6,409 nucleotides of DNA from the NCBI GenBank assembly GCA_028293685.1, contig JAQGOI010000171.1:1-6409 (forward strand). Direction: 5' to 3'. Origin of the DNA: Lysobacteraceae bacterium (GTDB lineage: Bacteria; Pseudomonadota; Gammaproteobacteria; Xanthomonadales; Xanthomonadaceae). Below the pieces are notes generated by a model. The model was not told the origin of the DNA. It worked only from the letters and a program-made list of their open reading frames with translations, and did not search any database. This document shows, piece after piece, positions 5,772-6,409 of the stretch (the first letter of the stretch is position 1; each line of letters begins with the position of its first letter). Made by a program: the position numbers and the translations under genes.

Positions 5772-6409
5772 CCGATCTTTTCGACGACTCGGCCGCGCAG
5801 CAGCGCGACGCCGCCGATCCGCTGCGCGACCTGCGCGACCGGTTCCACCTGCCGTTGCATGACGGTGTCGCGCAGGCTTATTTCTGCGGCAACTCGCTTG
5901 GCTTGCAGCCCAAGGGTGCACGGGCGATGGTCGAGGAGGTCCTCGACAAGTGGGCGCGAGAAGGCGTCGAGGGGCATTTTCGCGAGCCCGCACCGTGGAT
6001 GCCGTATCACGAACTGGTGCGCAATGGTCTGGCGGGTGTAGTTGGCGCGCAACCCGCGGAAGTCGTCGCCATGAATTCGCTGACGACCAACCTGCATTTG
6101 ATGATGGTGAGTTTTTTTCGCCCGACGCCTGGACGCAGCGCCATCCTGATGGAGGCTGGCGCTTTCCCGTCGGACCGGCACGCACTCGAATCGCAGCTGC
6201 GCTTCCACGATCTGGACCCGGCTTCAAACCTGATCGAACTGGAACCCGATGAGGCCGACGGCACCATTTCCATGGCCGCGATCGAGCGCGCGATCGGCAC
6301 TCATGGCGAGCAACTGGCATTGGTCCTTTGGCCGGGCGTGCAATACCGCACCGGCCAGGCGTTCGACCTGAAGGAAATCGCGCGCCTTGGACACGCAGCC
6401 GGCGCGACC
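5768..6409 (+). CDS. kynU: Kynureninase (EC 3.7.1.3), N-terminal part, cut by the window end
   Basis: The visible 214 residues are about half of a PLP-dependent kynureninase (usually about 420 residues), which hydrolyses kynurenine or 3-hydroxykynurenine to (3-hydroxy)anthranilate and alanine. Recognised segments are YFCGNSLGLQP (38-48), AMNSLTTNLHLMMVSFF (101-117) and AFPSDRHALESQL (132-144). By alignment from memory to the human enzyme, Leu105 and Thr106 match PLP-phosphate contacts Leu137 and Thr138, and Phe133 matches the ring-stacking Phe165. His70 falls at human His102, a substrate-specificity residue that is Trp64 in P. fluorescens. The PLP lysine lies beyond the window. The start overlaps the ACMSD stop by ATGA and has no clear Shine-Dalgarno, suggesting translational coupling. 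A run of seven T (6112-6118) does not break the frame. Confidence 0.95.
   Translation, partial: MTDLFDDSAAQQRDAADPLRDLRDRFHLPLHDGVAQAYFCGNSLGLQPKGARAMVEEVLDKWAREGVEGHFREPAPWMPYHELVRNGLAGVVGAQPAEVVAMNSLTTNLHLMMVSFFRPTPGRSAILMEAGAFPSDRHALESQLRFHDLDPASNLIELEPDEADGTISMAAIERAIGTHGEQLALVLWPGVQYRTGQAFDLKEIARLGHAAGAT

Noticed and set aside
6112..6118. Run of seven T in kynU as a frameshift or slippage site
   Set aside because: The frame before and after the run matches conserved kynureninase sequence at the expected spacing, so the gene is intact here and nothing suggests programmed slippage.
4797..6320. A 507-codon open frame on the minus strand opposite ACMSD and kynU
   Set aside because: It is fully antisense to two genes with complete conserved catalytic motifs. 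Its translation is rich in Arg and Ala with no recognisable domain, as expected for the antisense frame of GC-rich codons.

Overview
The window is GC-rich, densely coding DNA with four protein genes. It looks like a Gammaproteobacterium of the Xanthomonadales/Lysobacterales (Lysobacter-, Dokdonella- or Rhodanobacter-like). That placement is an inference from three things: high GC, a large membrane-tethered winged-helix/TPR regulator of a kind common there, and bacterial kynurenine-pathway genes beside a secreted M4 protease. Nothing in the sequence fixes the species.

The left half is on the minus strand. Positions 72-1610 encode a secreted thermolysin-like (M4) zinc metalloprotease with a signal peptide, an FTP/PepSY-type propeptide and a complete catalytic domain. 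Upstream of it lies a 316-bp non-coding gap (1611-1926), then a gene (1927-4353) for an 808-residue protein. That protein has an OmpR/CadC-type DNA-binding winged helix, one membrane-spanning segment, a TolB-like segment and a long TPR-rich periplasmic part.

The right half is on the plus strand, divergent from the regulator across a 392-bp intergenic region (4354-4745). It holds a tryptophan/kynurenine catabolic operon: 2-amino-3-carboxymuconate-6-semialdehyde decarboxylase (ACMSD, 4746-5771), then kynureninase (kynU, from 5768, cut by the window end). The two overlap by ATGA and are probably translationally coupled. Kynureninase makes (3-hydroxy)anthranilate. After ring opening by a dioxygenase not seen here, ACMSD decarboxylates the product and steers carbon to catabolism instead of quinolinate/NAD. 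A His in KynU at the position of human His102 fits a preference for 3-hydroxykynurenine.

The unexplained structure is in the two gaps. Gap 1 has a 15-bp inverted repeat (14/15 matched) with arms 76 bp apart, upstream of the protease gene. A roughly 19-bp motif, GC(T/A)ACAAGGGG..GTAAT..GCG, occurs once in each gap, on the same strand and each time inside a small dyad. The regulator's start codon directly follows two back-to-back inverted repeats and has no recognisable Shine-Dalgarno sequence. A regulatory link between the tethered regulator, the protease and possibly the kyn operon is suggested but not shown. I found no tRNA, rRNA, CRISPR array, insertion sequence or phage gene, and no complete new system.
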